Below are positions 1 through 12,040 of a DNA stretch of 64,000 nt, in pieces (position 1 is the stretch's first letter; each line of letters starts with the position of its first letter). The notes under the pieces are model-generated. The model saw only the letters and a program-made list of their open reading frames with translations, was not told where the DNA came from and searched no databases. Position numbers and translations under genes: made by a program. The DNA comes from Pipra filicauda (Eukaryota > Chordata > Aves > Passeriformes > Pipridae), in assembly GCF_003945595.2 (NCBI RefSeq), contig NW_024104332.1:2852001-2916000 (forward strand), given 5' to 3'.

Positions 1-831
1 CCGCGACAGGATGGTGTGTTTTAGAAAAGGGGATGGAGGTTTCTCAGAGGAGCTGCAGGTGACCCAGTAAGGTGCAGCAAGAGTAGAACTTGCCAGAAAA
101 ACTGTGAGGAGGTTTATCCATGGTCTGGTGATGTGGGGGATACTGGTTATGTCCAGTCATGAGGTCTCTGTCTGCAGTTCTGGCTTGCTATGAGCATCCT
201 CTTACAAACGCATCCATCCGTAGAGGGATTTTTGGGCTGGAGGGTGGCCTGAAAGCCATGAGCTGAAGGAAGGATGCACTTGGGAGTGCATCCCTGGAGG
301 TCCCTGTCTCTTCCCTGCTTGCTGGCATAGCAAGTCTTGGGGAAGGGATCCCCCACTACCAACCCCAGGAAAACCGGGACATGTCTTTTCCGGGGCAGCT
401 CAGCGTCCAGTCTGGGACCAAGTCTCCAAACTGTCCAACAAATGCATTTTATTCTCTGGCTTTAGTGAAGACACTTTTTTGCAATAAGTAGTTGTTAAAG
501 TTATTGTTCATTTGGGTGAACATCACAACATCCTGCAGCTCTCACCTCCCTCCAGGAAGTTCTCTGACTTAATTTTTCTACCTTCTCATGATCCCTGTCC
601 AACATCCCATCTCTTCTCCCAAACCTGTGTCCGGGCCCCTCTCCCATATCCACAGGTGGGAGAGAAGCCTGGTACCTGGCTCTGTCCAAGCCCCCCTCAA
701 TGCTGTGTCTTGGACTTCTTGCCCCTTGGGATTTCATCCTCGGAACTCAAGACTGAGACTGCATGTGTGTGGTACCATGACTATTTTATAGAAAAACTCC
801 AGGTGGGAGGGACACCTGGAAAAACACATGA

Positions 832-915
832 TGGGATTCTTGGAGTTGTCCTGTGCCAGGCCAGGAGCTGGACTCGATCCCTGTGGATCTCTTCCAATTC
901 AAGTATATTCTATGA
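832..915 (+). mobile_element. CR1 LINE 3' fragment
   Basis: The sequence reads like the CR1 tail (gccaggagctggactcgatc, then cttccaattc and attctatga) in sense orientation. It is a diverged fragment of about 85 bp. Confidence 0.75.
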
Positions 916-2032
916 GTCTGTTTTTGGAGACCACTTTACACTGGGAAAACTGCTGCTGCTCCATCTCCCCTCCATGTGATGGAGTGAGAAGACACTGCTG
1001 ATGCTGGAAGCTGGAGATGCTGTGGGGTGCTGGGGTGGGAATTGCCTATTCTGGCAAGGGAAAAGGGTGTGACACGAGGCTGCAGCGTGGTGATGGGGCT
1101 GTGCTCTCCAGTGGCAAACCATTTCCCAGTTTGACCCTTCTGCTTAATCTGAACTTGAAGGTGAACGAGCAGAGCTCACTCATCGATCCGGGACGTGGCT
1201 GATGAGTGCCATGCCCTGCGGAGAGCTCAGCCCCAGCGCCAGCTCCCGCTCTCACCCTGTTTTTCCTGCCTCCCCTTCACGCCTTTCCAAAGCCATCAGT
1301 CAGAGTGTGGCACCCCAGGCCACCGACCTTGCTGGAGGCCAGGAGGACAACATATAGGTCCCTGCAGAGAGCTGCCCCGCTGTCTGAAGGGCTTCTCCCA
1401 GCTGCCACCGCCACCTCTCTGCTGCCGGTAAGCCTGGCATCTGCCTGCCATCAGCTCGGGGGTGCGGGGAGGCACAGAACAAGGCAAATGTGTTGCTGCC
1501 CATAATGCCAGGAGTCATGTTTTTAGCAGGTAGTGATGTTATCTGCCAAGCTGTGCACTGACTCTCCTGGTTTAAGGGGTCTGACGTCTTAATGTGGGCA
1601 AAATATAACTTGAATCATCTCTGCGCTGCTCTTAATCTTTAGCTAAAATGCCACATAAACTGCCAAATTGTATTTTTTTGACCCATTAGGAAGCAAAACC
1701 TCATTTTAGGTTGGAAACTTAGAATTCGTCTTGCTTAATACGTGAAAAGCTTGGGTTTTGGGGAAGGGAAGATGATGCACCTTCTCTTCACATCTTCCGT
1801 GCTTTAGCCACAGATTTTTTTTCCCGCAGCTGAAAATAACAAACCATTTTAATCTAAGTATTGCTTGTTCTGATCTTTTAATCCAGCTTGCTTTCTATCA
1901 GCACAGCAGCCTGAAATGATTTATCCACCTGCCTCTCTATTATATAATTATTGGGAAGATTACTGGGGAGTCAGCTTTAGCTGGGCATCCATCGCTGGAG
2001 AAGGAGGACGGGGCTGGAAGGTGTGGGGGAGT

Positions 2033-2146
2033 TCATGGAATCACAGAATCATGTAATGTTTTGGGTTGCAAGGAGCCTTAAAGATCATCTGGTTCCAATC
2101 CCCTGCCGTGGGCAGGGACACCCTTCACTAGGCCGGGTTGCTAAGG
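2033..2146 (-). mobile_element. CR1 LINE 3' fragment
   Basis: Antisense CR1 tail: the ATGGAATCACAGAATCATG start, the TTTGGGTTGCAAGGAGCC core and the GGGCAGGGACACCCTTCACT block, ending at GGTTGCT. Confidence 0.9.
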
Positions 2147-3566
2147 TTTCTTCTCTCCCTTTGCACCTTGGCAATTGGAAAACATGGGAGAGGGAAGCAG
2201 CAAGCTGAATGCTTTGCGCTGGGTCTGTAGTTTGCATCTGAGTATGGAAAGTTTCTCCCTCAATCTATATTTGTTGGAATTAAATGCCCCATGGTCTGGC
2301 TGGTAGCTGGAGAAGCACGACCTTCCAAGACAGAGAGGATTTGGGCGAAACTCTGCACTTCTTCACACTTTTTGGGGCATTTTTTGGCTTTACTTGCGGT
2401 TTTGGGAACAGCATGGTGAGGCAGTCCATCCTTGGGAAGAACCTGGAATTAGGGGCTGTGCTCCTGATGCCTTCCCATCCCTGTGCAGAGCTGTGAAGGG
2501 GGAACATCTGCAAGGAAGAACCAACATCTGGGATGGTGGTAGCGCTAAGAAGGGATGGAGGTGGCCATGGCTGTTTCACCAAAGCCCAAGCCTTAGGTGT
2601 TACGCCTGGATAAGAAGGGCTTGAGCCCTTGTGATGGGGTGATGGGGTGTCACTCTGCAGAAGTGACATCACTGACATCCAAGGGCTGATGCCAGAGGTA
2701 GATTCCCTTGGAGCTTTCCATTGGCAGAGGAGATGAACAGGTGTATCACTGTCATGGCACGGTGGCACAGCCAGGGGTAGGCACAGCCAGGTGGAGACTC
2801 GGCTTGCCAGAAAAATGCAGCTTCTAAATGCTGTGAACCTATGGGCTTGAAATTTGATGGAAAAAACCCACAAGAATGTCTGGGGCTCAAAAGTTCCTTT
2901 TCCCTTCCCCAAACTGAATGTCTGGGCACCGATGGGCTGGTACCTGCCCTGATCACTGAGTAAAGGACAAGACATGCTTGGCCTGTGGACCAAAACTGTC
3001 ATGTGGTGGCTCAGAACTGGGACAAGGAGAAACCTGAAGCACCAGTCAGAATCAGGGTCTGGGAGCTGTGGCTTGGTCTTCCTTGCTCTGCAAGGTCTCA
3101 GGGACCTTTATGGGGCAGAACATCCCCAGAATTGTGCTGTGTTTTGGGCTTGGGGAGTGTTTATGGGGGCACATATTGAAACGCAATTTGAGGCTGGCAT
3201 GGCCATGGGGCAGTGGGAGCAGGAGATGCCCACCTGGCGTGTGTCACACTCCCTCCACTGCTTTTGGTCCTTCCTCTAGGGAGCCAGCTGAACTCTGGGA
3301 TGTGCAGGCAGGGCTTCAGCCTGGTCCTTCCCACTGTGCTGCTGCCTCTGAGATGGAGGGTTTAGCAGAGCCCTCCTCTCCCTCCCAGAGGCTCCGTCTC
3401 TGGAGTGAGTGGGCAGGCACCCTATAAAGCATGCCCAAATTTCCCCCTGCACACAGGCAGTGCACTGGTGCTCATCTTGTGCCGAGCTCCTTCCTCCTTC
3501 ATGTTGGAAGCGTTGGCTAGTTCACCCTCATCGCCTTGAGGCATCCAGATTTGCTCAGTGGCCTTT

Positions 3567-3596
3567 AAAAAAATAATAAAAATAAATAAATAAATC
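3567..3596. repeat. A-rich AAAT microsatellite
   Basis: An A run followed by about four AAAT units. Confidence 0.85.
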
Positions 3597-3759
3597 AAAG
3601 CCCATGAAATGACAAGAACATCAGCAATGGGTGCATCCCCCTTTCCTGCAAACCCAGGGATTTGGGAGAAAATAGGTCATGTGCTCTTCATTCCGAGCCA
3701 CGTGGTGGATCTCCCAGGACCAATGAGGTTGGGAGCCCTTCTGCGCTGAACGGCGGAGT

Positions 3760-3780
3760 AAAAAAAAAAAAAAAAAAAAA
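3760..3780. repeat. 21-base A run
   Basis: A pure A homopolymer directly upstream of an exon-like segment at 3807. Confidence 0.95.
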
Positions 3781-4582
3781 TCACTGGGATTTTTTTCCCC
3801 CTGTAGCATTTTTCATCCTTTCCAAACGTGAAAAGACTGGCCATCTGTCTGGACCCCCCTCCCGCCAAATCGGCACGAAAGCGGCTCTTTGGGGAAGGTA
3901 AGGAGATTTAAAAGATTGTCTTGGTGGAAGACCACCCGCTGCGGGCAACTTTTCCTACCAGTGGAAATGAGGGAAGAACCATGGAACGAGTTGGGTCTAG
4001 GGCTCTGGTGTGGGTCAGAAGAGCTTTGAATGCTTAAGAGCAGTTTTAAGTGAATCTCATGTAGAGGAAATTTAAGTCTGCGGTAGAGGGAGGTGGGATT
4101 ATGGGAGACATTGGAGCATGAGCAACGGGGTTCCCTTAAGTTAGCGACTGCTCCCCAAGTCTGTCTTAGGAGATATTTGCAAAATATCATTGGAAAATTA
4201 CTTTGCTGAATATTGTTTGCAAATTTTGACAAATATTGTTGTGAATTTGCTTTGCAAAATTTTCGTTCTCATAGTATGTGCTTTATTTTTAATTAAATTC
4301 CCTTTTACCTGTGTCTGGCAGCTAACGTCAAAGATTGTCTCCCTGTATAGGGAAGAGTTCATCTCTGCCCTAACCAGAATATCCAGCTATTCCTAAATTC
4401 TGTGATTTACAGCTCAGACTTTGGACAGTGGCATTTGTGTATGCACTTGGGTGGGAATGGCACAAATGGAATTGCCTTCAAGAAACAGATACTGACATAA
4501 CAGAGATGGTAATCATGTCTTAGTCTGGCAACATAATAAAACCCCCCATTCTGATTCATTTGATTTTTACCTTCTGCTTTCA

Positions 4583-4730
4583 TTTCCATTATTTTTAAAG
4601 TATCTTTATTTTTTAATTCCATTTCCAGTATTTTTAAAAATATTTTGATTTTTAATTCCATTCCGCTTCCATTAATTTTTAATTTTAAAAATAGTTTTAT
4701 TTCTTAATCCCATCCTATTTCCATTCTTTT
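4583..4730. repeat. Degenerate AT-rich tandem repeat
   Basis: About three units of 39-50 bp, each opening with a TTCCATT/AGT-like motif and followed by TTTTTAA and TTTAATTCCA-like sequence. Copies are clearly related but diverged. Confidence 0.7.
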
Positions 4731-6036
4731 TTTTTCCTTTTGCTGGGGAAATTTGATTTGTAGAGAGGAATATCCTTCAGTGTGATGCTCGCTTTGTTTT
4801 CTGATACCCCTCAGATACCCATTTTCCTCAGGAAACCTAAATTCCTGATATCATCACATTTCTGTTGCATTTTCTTTGGTTACATCTTTACTTCATAAGT
4901 AGGAAAATTAAATATTAGTTGCAAAAGTCATAGAGGACTTAAAAGCTGTTGAAATCAATCCCGAAGTATCATCTCATTCTTATAAAGGGAAAATAGTCTT
5001 GGATATATTTTTCTCATAACCTGAGTTTTCTGGAATAATGTATTTTGAATGTGAACCGCCTTAGAAAAGCTGATTTTTTTTAGTTGGAAGTCACGTCCTG
5101 CTTAAAAATAAACGAGAAACAGTGGATCAAGGACGTTGTGTTTAAGTTTCCGTAAAATGATTGACCTTTGTTTTGACAGATGCAAGGACAGATGCTGGGC
5201 TACATTTTGATACAGAAACCCAACTCTGAATTAAAAAGAAAAGGCATTTTTTTCCTAATAGCTGGGGTTTTGCTCTTAATACAAAATTCCAAAATAATTC
5301 AGTAATATTTTCGAAGCTCTTAATCTCAGACTTCCCTCCTTCTTTTGTAGATTCATTTATATAAATATTATTGGTGTTCTCAGATACAACAGCAAATTTT
5401 TCTTCTTGGGAAATACCCATAAAAAATGTTCTTTTAATCTTACTGAATTAAGAGGACATTTATTTCTGAAGAAAAAATGGTCATTTGGAGTGGGGGAAAA
5501 AAGGCCAGGAGGAAAAATCCCTCTTTAAATGCTTTCAACATTATTTTGATTACTTCAAAATGTCATAAGGAAGCTGCAGGAATTTAGCGCGTAGGATGAG
5601 GAAAGAGGAATGTTGTCAGGATCGGTGGAGGACCAAGCCAGCACCTGTTTGGGGTGGCAGCGGAGGGGACCGGGGGGCAGGCACGGGGAGATGCCCACCC
5701 TCCACCTTGTGGGATTCTCCGCTGGGTACCAGCCAACGGTGCTGGTTCCCTCCCTGCCTTGGTGGTCCCAGAATTGCTTTTCTCAGAGGATGATTTTTTT
5801 TTTTTTCCCCAGGCACCCTCTTGGAAAATGGGTGTTTGCCATGGAGCAAACAGAGAGGGCACCTTGCCGGTGGTGTGGCTCCCTGTGGCATGGGGGACAC
5901 ATGCCCGGCACACTGGGATGAGCTTGATCCGACTGGCAGCAGAGCACTTGTAGCCATGGCTCCAGTCTGTGTCTGCCTTTGGAGAAGCAGAGGGTGGTTT
6001 CTAAACCCGCAGGGTGACACATCTGCCATTGAGCCA

Positions 6037-6047
6037 CCCCCCCCCCC
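6037..6047. repeat. 11-base C run
   Basis: A pure C homopolymer followed by GCGG. Confidence 0.95.
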
Positions 6048-7586
6048 GCGGATCCTGCAGCATGAGGGTGGGTGACAGCCCATATGACATGAGTCTGCCA
6101 GTTCTCTACAGCTGCTTTTTGGCCAGCTGAGTTGGAAAGCAAATTTAAAGGCTTCCACAATTGGTGAGGGCTGCACTGAGCTTTTTTCCAGCTTCCTGCT
6201 GAATGCGTCCATCCTGGTGCTGCGATCACGCACACACACATGTATCTGGTTTAATTTCTTTATTTAATTTGGGGTTTGCTGAATGAGCTGGCAGTCGGCA
6301 GTGGGTGCACCCTGCTGGCACCAGACCCCCTCTACCCAACAGATGCAGTGTCAGAGCTGCCTGGATACCACCCATGGCAGAGGCAGGTCGTGGCATCGGT
6401 GGCATATCCCCTGTGGATTTTGGCAGAGACCCACAGCCTCACATTGCAGTGGCTGTGCCCTCACTGCCAGGGCCAGGTCTGGGGACAGGGACAGTTGTGA
6501 CCCTTTCTGGAGTAGCCCCAATTCCCAGCGGAGCCAGTTCACCCGTTCCCTCGCCGGGGTTTGGCTCCGCATTGAGACCCGAGGTTACAGAGGACCTACC
6601 ATAGGAAGAAGGAGAGAGGAGAAGGCGGCTTTCCTTGATTTTAATCGGGGTTGAGGTTTAGCTGAAGTGAAAACAGATCTGGAGTGACAGTTTTGGAGCC
6701 TGCTGTCAGAGTCTGAGCGCAGCACGGTAGCGATCTACCCCTGGATGCCAAGGGCCCCCGTCCTCCTCCTCACAAGCCGAACCTGGGGAAAGGCACCACT
6801 GCAGAGTGCGGGATGGGGACCGTGCAGTGCGGCTCCTCCGCTGGCACGGCCACCAGACAGCCTTGTCACACACCACCCCTGCATCCTCCTTCCTGGCGGT
6901 GCTTTTGGCTGGGGACAATGTCAGGCAGGACGTGGCCATCGGCATGGCATCACCCCCCACCTCCTCCAGCCCCGTGCCAATGGATGCTTGAAAAAGGAAG
7001 GATGGTGTTAGTCTGCACCCTCACTGATCCACTTGGGATGCCAGGTTGCTTCTCCAGGGCAGGGAGAGACAAGAGTCTCCCTTCCCACATCTCCCATCAG
7101 TCGCCCATTCCAAAAGGACATCTATGGCTGGGATGAAAGTCGTGGGTTTGGGCTTGTGGAGGAATGGCACAAGCAGAGCACTGGATCCAACTGGGATTTG
7201 TGGGACCGGGTTGGTTGTGGCTCCCCTGTCACCCTTGCTTGGTTACCATGCATTTTCAATGGAGGGAACCAGCAGAGTGATGCTGTACCCCATCTGTCCC
7301 TTATGTCCCTGGCATGGCAGTTGTGGGGAATGGGAAGACCTGTCTCCCCATTCCTGGATCAGCCTGGGTGCCCCAGGTGCTTTGAGAAGTTGGGTGGCAC
7401 TCATGAGAGCAACCCCAGACCCCCATCTTTCTGTCCACCAGCTCCTGGACAGACCCCTCTGGGGCAGCCATGTGCTCCAAGTCTCATCCCCTGTTTCCAG
7501 GGATTAGAGAGATGGAGATGGGATGAGATGAAGCAGTAGATTGCTTCACTCTCAGGATGAAGGGATTTGTGGACTGCCCTCAGCTC

Positions 7587-7628
7587 AGTAGATTGAAAAT
7601 GGAGGGAAGTAGATTGAAAATGGAGGGA
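7587..7628. repeat. Exact 21-bp tandem duplication
   Basis: agtagattgaaaatggagg plus ga occurs twice head to tail with no mismatch. Confidence 0.95.
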
Positions 7629-10433
7629 AATTATTGGGATGATGCTGCCTGTGGGATTAAAACCAGGGCAGCCAGCAGGGTCTGGAGGAGGAGGGGAATG
7701 AGGCGGGTCGTGGATTAAGGGGGGCCACAGGATGCCTGCTGCTGTGCACTGTGGGGAGATGCTCCTGGTTGCATCCTCATCTGTTTCAGAGGATGTGCTG
7801 GAAAGTGGGTGCTTTCTGCTTTCCTGGGACCCTGGAGGGGCTCTACTCTCAGCTACCCCCCAAGTGACAAGGATGCTGGGAATGTGCCTGGAGCTTTTTG
7901 CAGTGCTGCGTCTCTCATTTTCAGACTGCTGGAGGACAAGTCACTTGTCCTTGGAGGTCCACACATCTCTCTGTGGTCTCTCCTTCTTTATGAGCATCCA
8001 GCGTGGATCTGTGGCTGTGAGCATCCTTTTTGGGGAGTCCTTTGGGTTCTCCTAAAAAAAGGGCATCTAAAAACTGACACTTAGGGGACGGATATTTGAT
8101 TGTCTCACCCCTTGGGGCATGTTTCCAACTGTGCTGGCATCTTTTGGGCATGATATGGGTCCTTTGGAGCTGATGCACAACCCTGGCAGAGTATCCCTGG
8201 GAATCTATCAAGGCATCTCCTGCTGTGAGGTGGCATCTCCTGGCTCCCATTCCTTGGCCTTTGGCTCAGGGGGAAAAACCCTAAGTTTGGTGCATCCCTG
8301 AAGCATGACTGACCATAGGCTTGGCTCAGTGTCAAGGTTCTAAGTGCAGTTGTCCAACAGAAGTGAGCTTTATTTGCAAATACATGGATGTTTAGAAGAT
8401 TAAAACAAGGATAACTGGCAGGATGGCATGGTTGTGGGCAAGCTCCTTTCCTGAATCTTCAGTGCAACTTAAGCCCCTCACTCAAGACCCTGTCTCCCGC
8501 CATTCCTCCATCCTGCAGAGCCTTGATTCCTCCAGCTCTTTCCTGTGGGCCCATGTTTGCTGGCCCCAAGCATCTGGGATTGCTCTCTGCTGGCTGGATC
8601 TCCTATGAAGACCCACTTTGCCATTCCTGGTTTCCTTCTGCAGATCCTACAAGTCAACCTGTCACTCCCATCCACTTTCAGGTGGATGGGGAGCATTTCC
8701 TGTGTCTGTGCACTTAACTGCACAGAGCTGTGTTCAATACTTTGCCTTGCAGAGCTCCATCTGATTTTTTTTCACCTTGCTAAGCTCATTTTGGCTTCTT
8801 GCTCTGCTCTCCAAAAGCTTCCCCCATATGGGTTGTCACCTGGCAGTTTAACAGGAGTGTCCCTGGTCAATGTTTTAGGAGGGTTTAGAGCATTTCCCAG
8901 CCATTTTCAAATGGTTTCATGCACCACAGCTCCCTTCACATCACACAGGTTCTCCATTCTCCACTGGCTTGGTCCAGCCACCCTCTGCGGCTTCCCATTG
9001 TCATGGGATGCAGTTCAGGGATGCAGTCATGGAGTGTGGCACTGAAGCAGTCATCATCCTAGTCTCTGCAGTACAAGGCGATGATGTTTCAGGTTTGGGA
9101 ATTTTTCCTATTGCTCAGATGCTGCAGCAGAATACGCCCCACTCTGCAGAGCTGAGCCCCGTGGCAGATCCAGGCTGAGATGCAATGCAGTGCTGATGGC
9201 TCTGCCTTCCTGAGTTGACTAGGGCACCTGGGGTGGGCAAAGACCAACCCAGTGCTTGGTCCTTGCTTGACCATCAGCAGCTCCGATGGATGCCCTAGCT
9301 CCCAACCTCTCCAAAATAATGACTTGGGCAAGAAGGAACAGCCAGTACTTTGGGAAAAAACTGTAATGGATTGTTTTTATCCATCCATTAATCTGCTGGC
9401 AGACCAGAGGAGAAAGAGTGATGCTCCTTATCCCTGGAAATGTTATTTTCTTGGCACTCATGGTCTTGCTAAAGGCTCACAGGCATCTGAGGATGCTCTT
9501 GGTCGCTGAGTCGTGATGGACCCAGCTGCAAAGAGCGTTGGCTCTCATCACCTCGTAGGGGGAAATTTCTGATGCACTTAGGCAGTTTGACGTTCCCTGA
9601 AAATACTATTTTCATTGGCAAATTGTTCCAAAAGTAACTAACAGGATGATTTGGAAGTGGCTGAATTAAAGTATGTTGTTCCCACCCCCTCCCCGCTCAC
9701 CCCAGCCTTCCAAAATCAGCTTAAATTAAACAAATTAAATGACAACCTGTTATTCTTCCAAGCAGGGTTGGAATAACCTTGTTGAGGTGATGGTTTAACA
9801 GGTTCAAGGCGCTGGTTTTGCTCAGGGTGCCACAATCAATAAGCCCTGAAACTAGCCCAAACAAGGTTTTCTGGCTTTCACAAGGGCATCTAATAGCCTG
9901 CTGCCACTACATCACATTTTCCTCACTGGTCTGTGTCCAACCTCTGCTTGCAACACCGCAGCAGCTCATGTGAGGGAATGGGAATTCTGCATCCTATTGA
10001 TCTCTGCAGATACATCTCCCGTGTACCTAAATTTCCTCTAAACCTGGTAATTAACATAAACCTCAAAGTTTTATCTCCCGCAGATGTATCAGGGCACAGA
10101 GGTAGGTGCTGCAATCCTACTGTCCTGTCCCCATCATCCTGGGGAGGTGGGTAGGGAAAAGCTGCAGCTTCATCCACTGACCTTCACACAAATATGGTGA
10201 TAATGGCACTGCCAGCATGACAAAACAAGTCATTCTCCTCTGACTGGCCTTGCCTTGGTGGAGACTAAAGCCTGAGACCAGCTTGTGGGGTGCACCAGAT
10301 AAAGCAGAAAACCAGGAAAGCAGCTGGGAATATCCTAGAGGAAGGGCAGGGAGCACAGCTTTGAGGGCATTTGGCTGGGGTGTGGCTGAGCCCACTTCAG
10401 TGTGACAGTGCTGGATCTCTGCATCACTAGTGG

Positions 10434-10705
10434 AGACATTCAGAACAAGAGGAAATGGCCTCAAGTTGTACCAGATGAGGTTTAGATTTGATATTAGGAA
10501 AAATTTCCCCATGGGAAGGGTGGCCAAGTGCTGGCACAGACTGCCCAGGGCAGTGGTGGAATCACCATCCATGGAAGTATTCAGAAAATGTGTAGATGTG
10601 GCACTTGGGGACATGGTTTTGCAGTGGAGTTGACACTGGGGGAACGGTTGGACTTGATGACCTTAGAGGTCTTTTCCAACCTAAAGGATTCTGTGATTCT
10701 GTGAT
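10434..10705 (+). mobile_element. CR1 LINE 3' fragment
   Basis: Sense CR1 of about 270 bp, with ggcctcaagttgtaccagat, the gactgcccagggcagtggtg block and terminal ATTCTGTGATTCTGTGAT. Confidence 0.93.
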
Positions 10706-11875
10706 CTCAGCTGGAGGAGAGCAGGGAAATGGGAGCAGGACTGAGAAAGAAACCTCCAGAGATGCCTGCTCTGAGGGTGAGAGCAGGGTCATTTGTCTCC
10801 CTTGATTCTTGAAAAGATCATAGGCAGGTGAGAGGCAGGAATATCCTGCTGGATGATGTACCAAGAGAACATGGGGCGTCTTTTTATCTTTTTTGGTTAG
10901 AGATATCTAAAATATTTCCACTGAAGCTGGAGAGTAAAGAGAAGAAAAGGTCAACCAAAGTGACCACAGTTGTAGAAAATGGCAGCAGCTGGAATTGTGG
11001 CTTTATTCCAAAATGGCATTTGGTGTCACTCATGTAGATGATTCTGCTGCCCTCTCACAGCTTTGTCTTCCGACAGCTGATGTGTTTCCATTTGGTTTAA
11101 GGGAATGCTTGAACTGGGTCTTCTGCCTGTTTTTTTCTCCTTCCACCCCCATCCTGACCTGGCCAGACTGCATCATCGTCATAATCCCGAGCTGGCTGCC
11201 TCTCTGTGCTTCCCAGCCACTAAAACACAGCGCTGAAAACCACCGGATTAGGTCTTAACGGCAGGATCAAGTCAGCAGGAGATGAGTGGGGAGAAAGCTC
11301 CTGCTTACGCAGGTGGACAGGCGGCACTCCTAGAGAAAACAAGCTGGAAAGCCTAAAATGTCAGAAAAACATCTTCTTTCCTGGCCTCTCTTGCTTTTCT
11401 CTCCGTTTAATACAGCTTTCATTTTCCAAGGGTCACAAAACTCTGGTCTGAGTTTTGTGAAGACAATATTGAGGGGTCAGAGGTGTCTAAACATTTCCTC
11501 CCTTTCAGAGGAAAATGTCTTGAGTGGTGGACGTTCTGTCCAAGATGTTAATTCCCAACACTAAATTCTGTGACCCCTACCAGAAATCTGGGCTGTGCCG
11601 TATCGCGGAGTGCTGGAGCATGCTGGGGGTCTGTGGTTGTCTGTTCCACCTGTGCTGGTGATGCTCCTGGAACACAAAGAGCCTGGGAAGTGTGTTGGAT
11701 ATTTTCCAGGGTGGCTTTGCCATTGAGCAGTGGGATGCTCCAGAGGAGGGTCTCAGGTGGCAGGTGGCACAGCATCCCTGTACTGACCAGTCCTGTGGCC
11801 ACCCTGCTCTTTAGGTCATCCAGGGCTCTCGGTCAACAGGGCTCCGAGGTGTTGGAGTTTATCAGCCTACATTGA

Positions 11876-12040
11876 CCAAGAGAAGCTGTGGCTGCTCCAT
11901 CCCTGGAAGTGTTCAAGGCCAGGTTGGACGGGGCTTGGAGCAACCTGGGATAATGGAAGTTGTCCCTGCCCATGACAGGGGGTGGAATGAGGTGACCTTT
12001 AAGGTTCCTTCCAGACCAAACCATTCTGTGGTTCTATGAT
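11876..12040 (+). mobile_element. CR1 LINE 3' fragment
   Basis: Sense CR1 from gagaagctgtggctgctcca through ggttggacggggcttggagc to the end TTCTGTGGTTCTATGAT. Confidence 0.92.

Noticed and set aside
7500..7690. Possible CR1 fragment near 7500-7690
   Set aside because: Some words resemble CR1 internal sequence but the diagnostic blocks and tail are absent; only the 21-bp duplication is certain.
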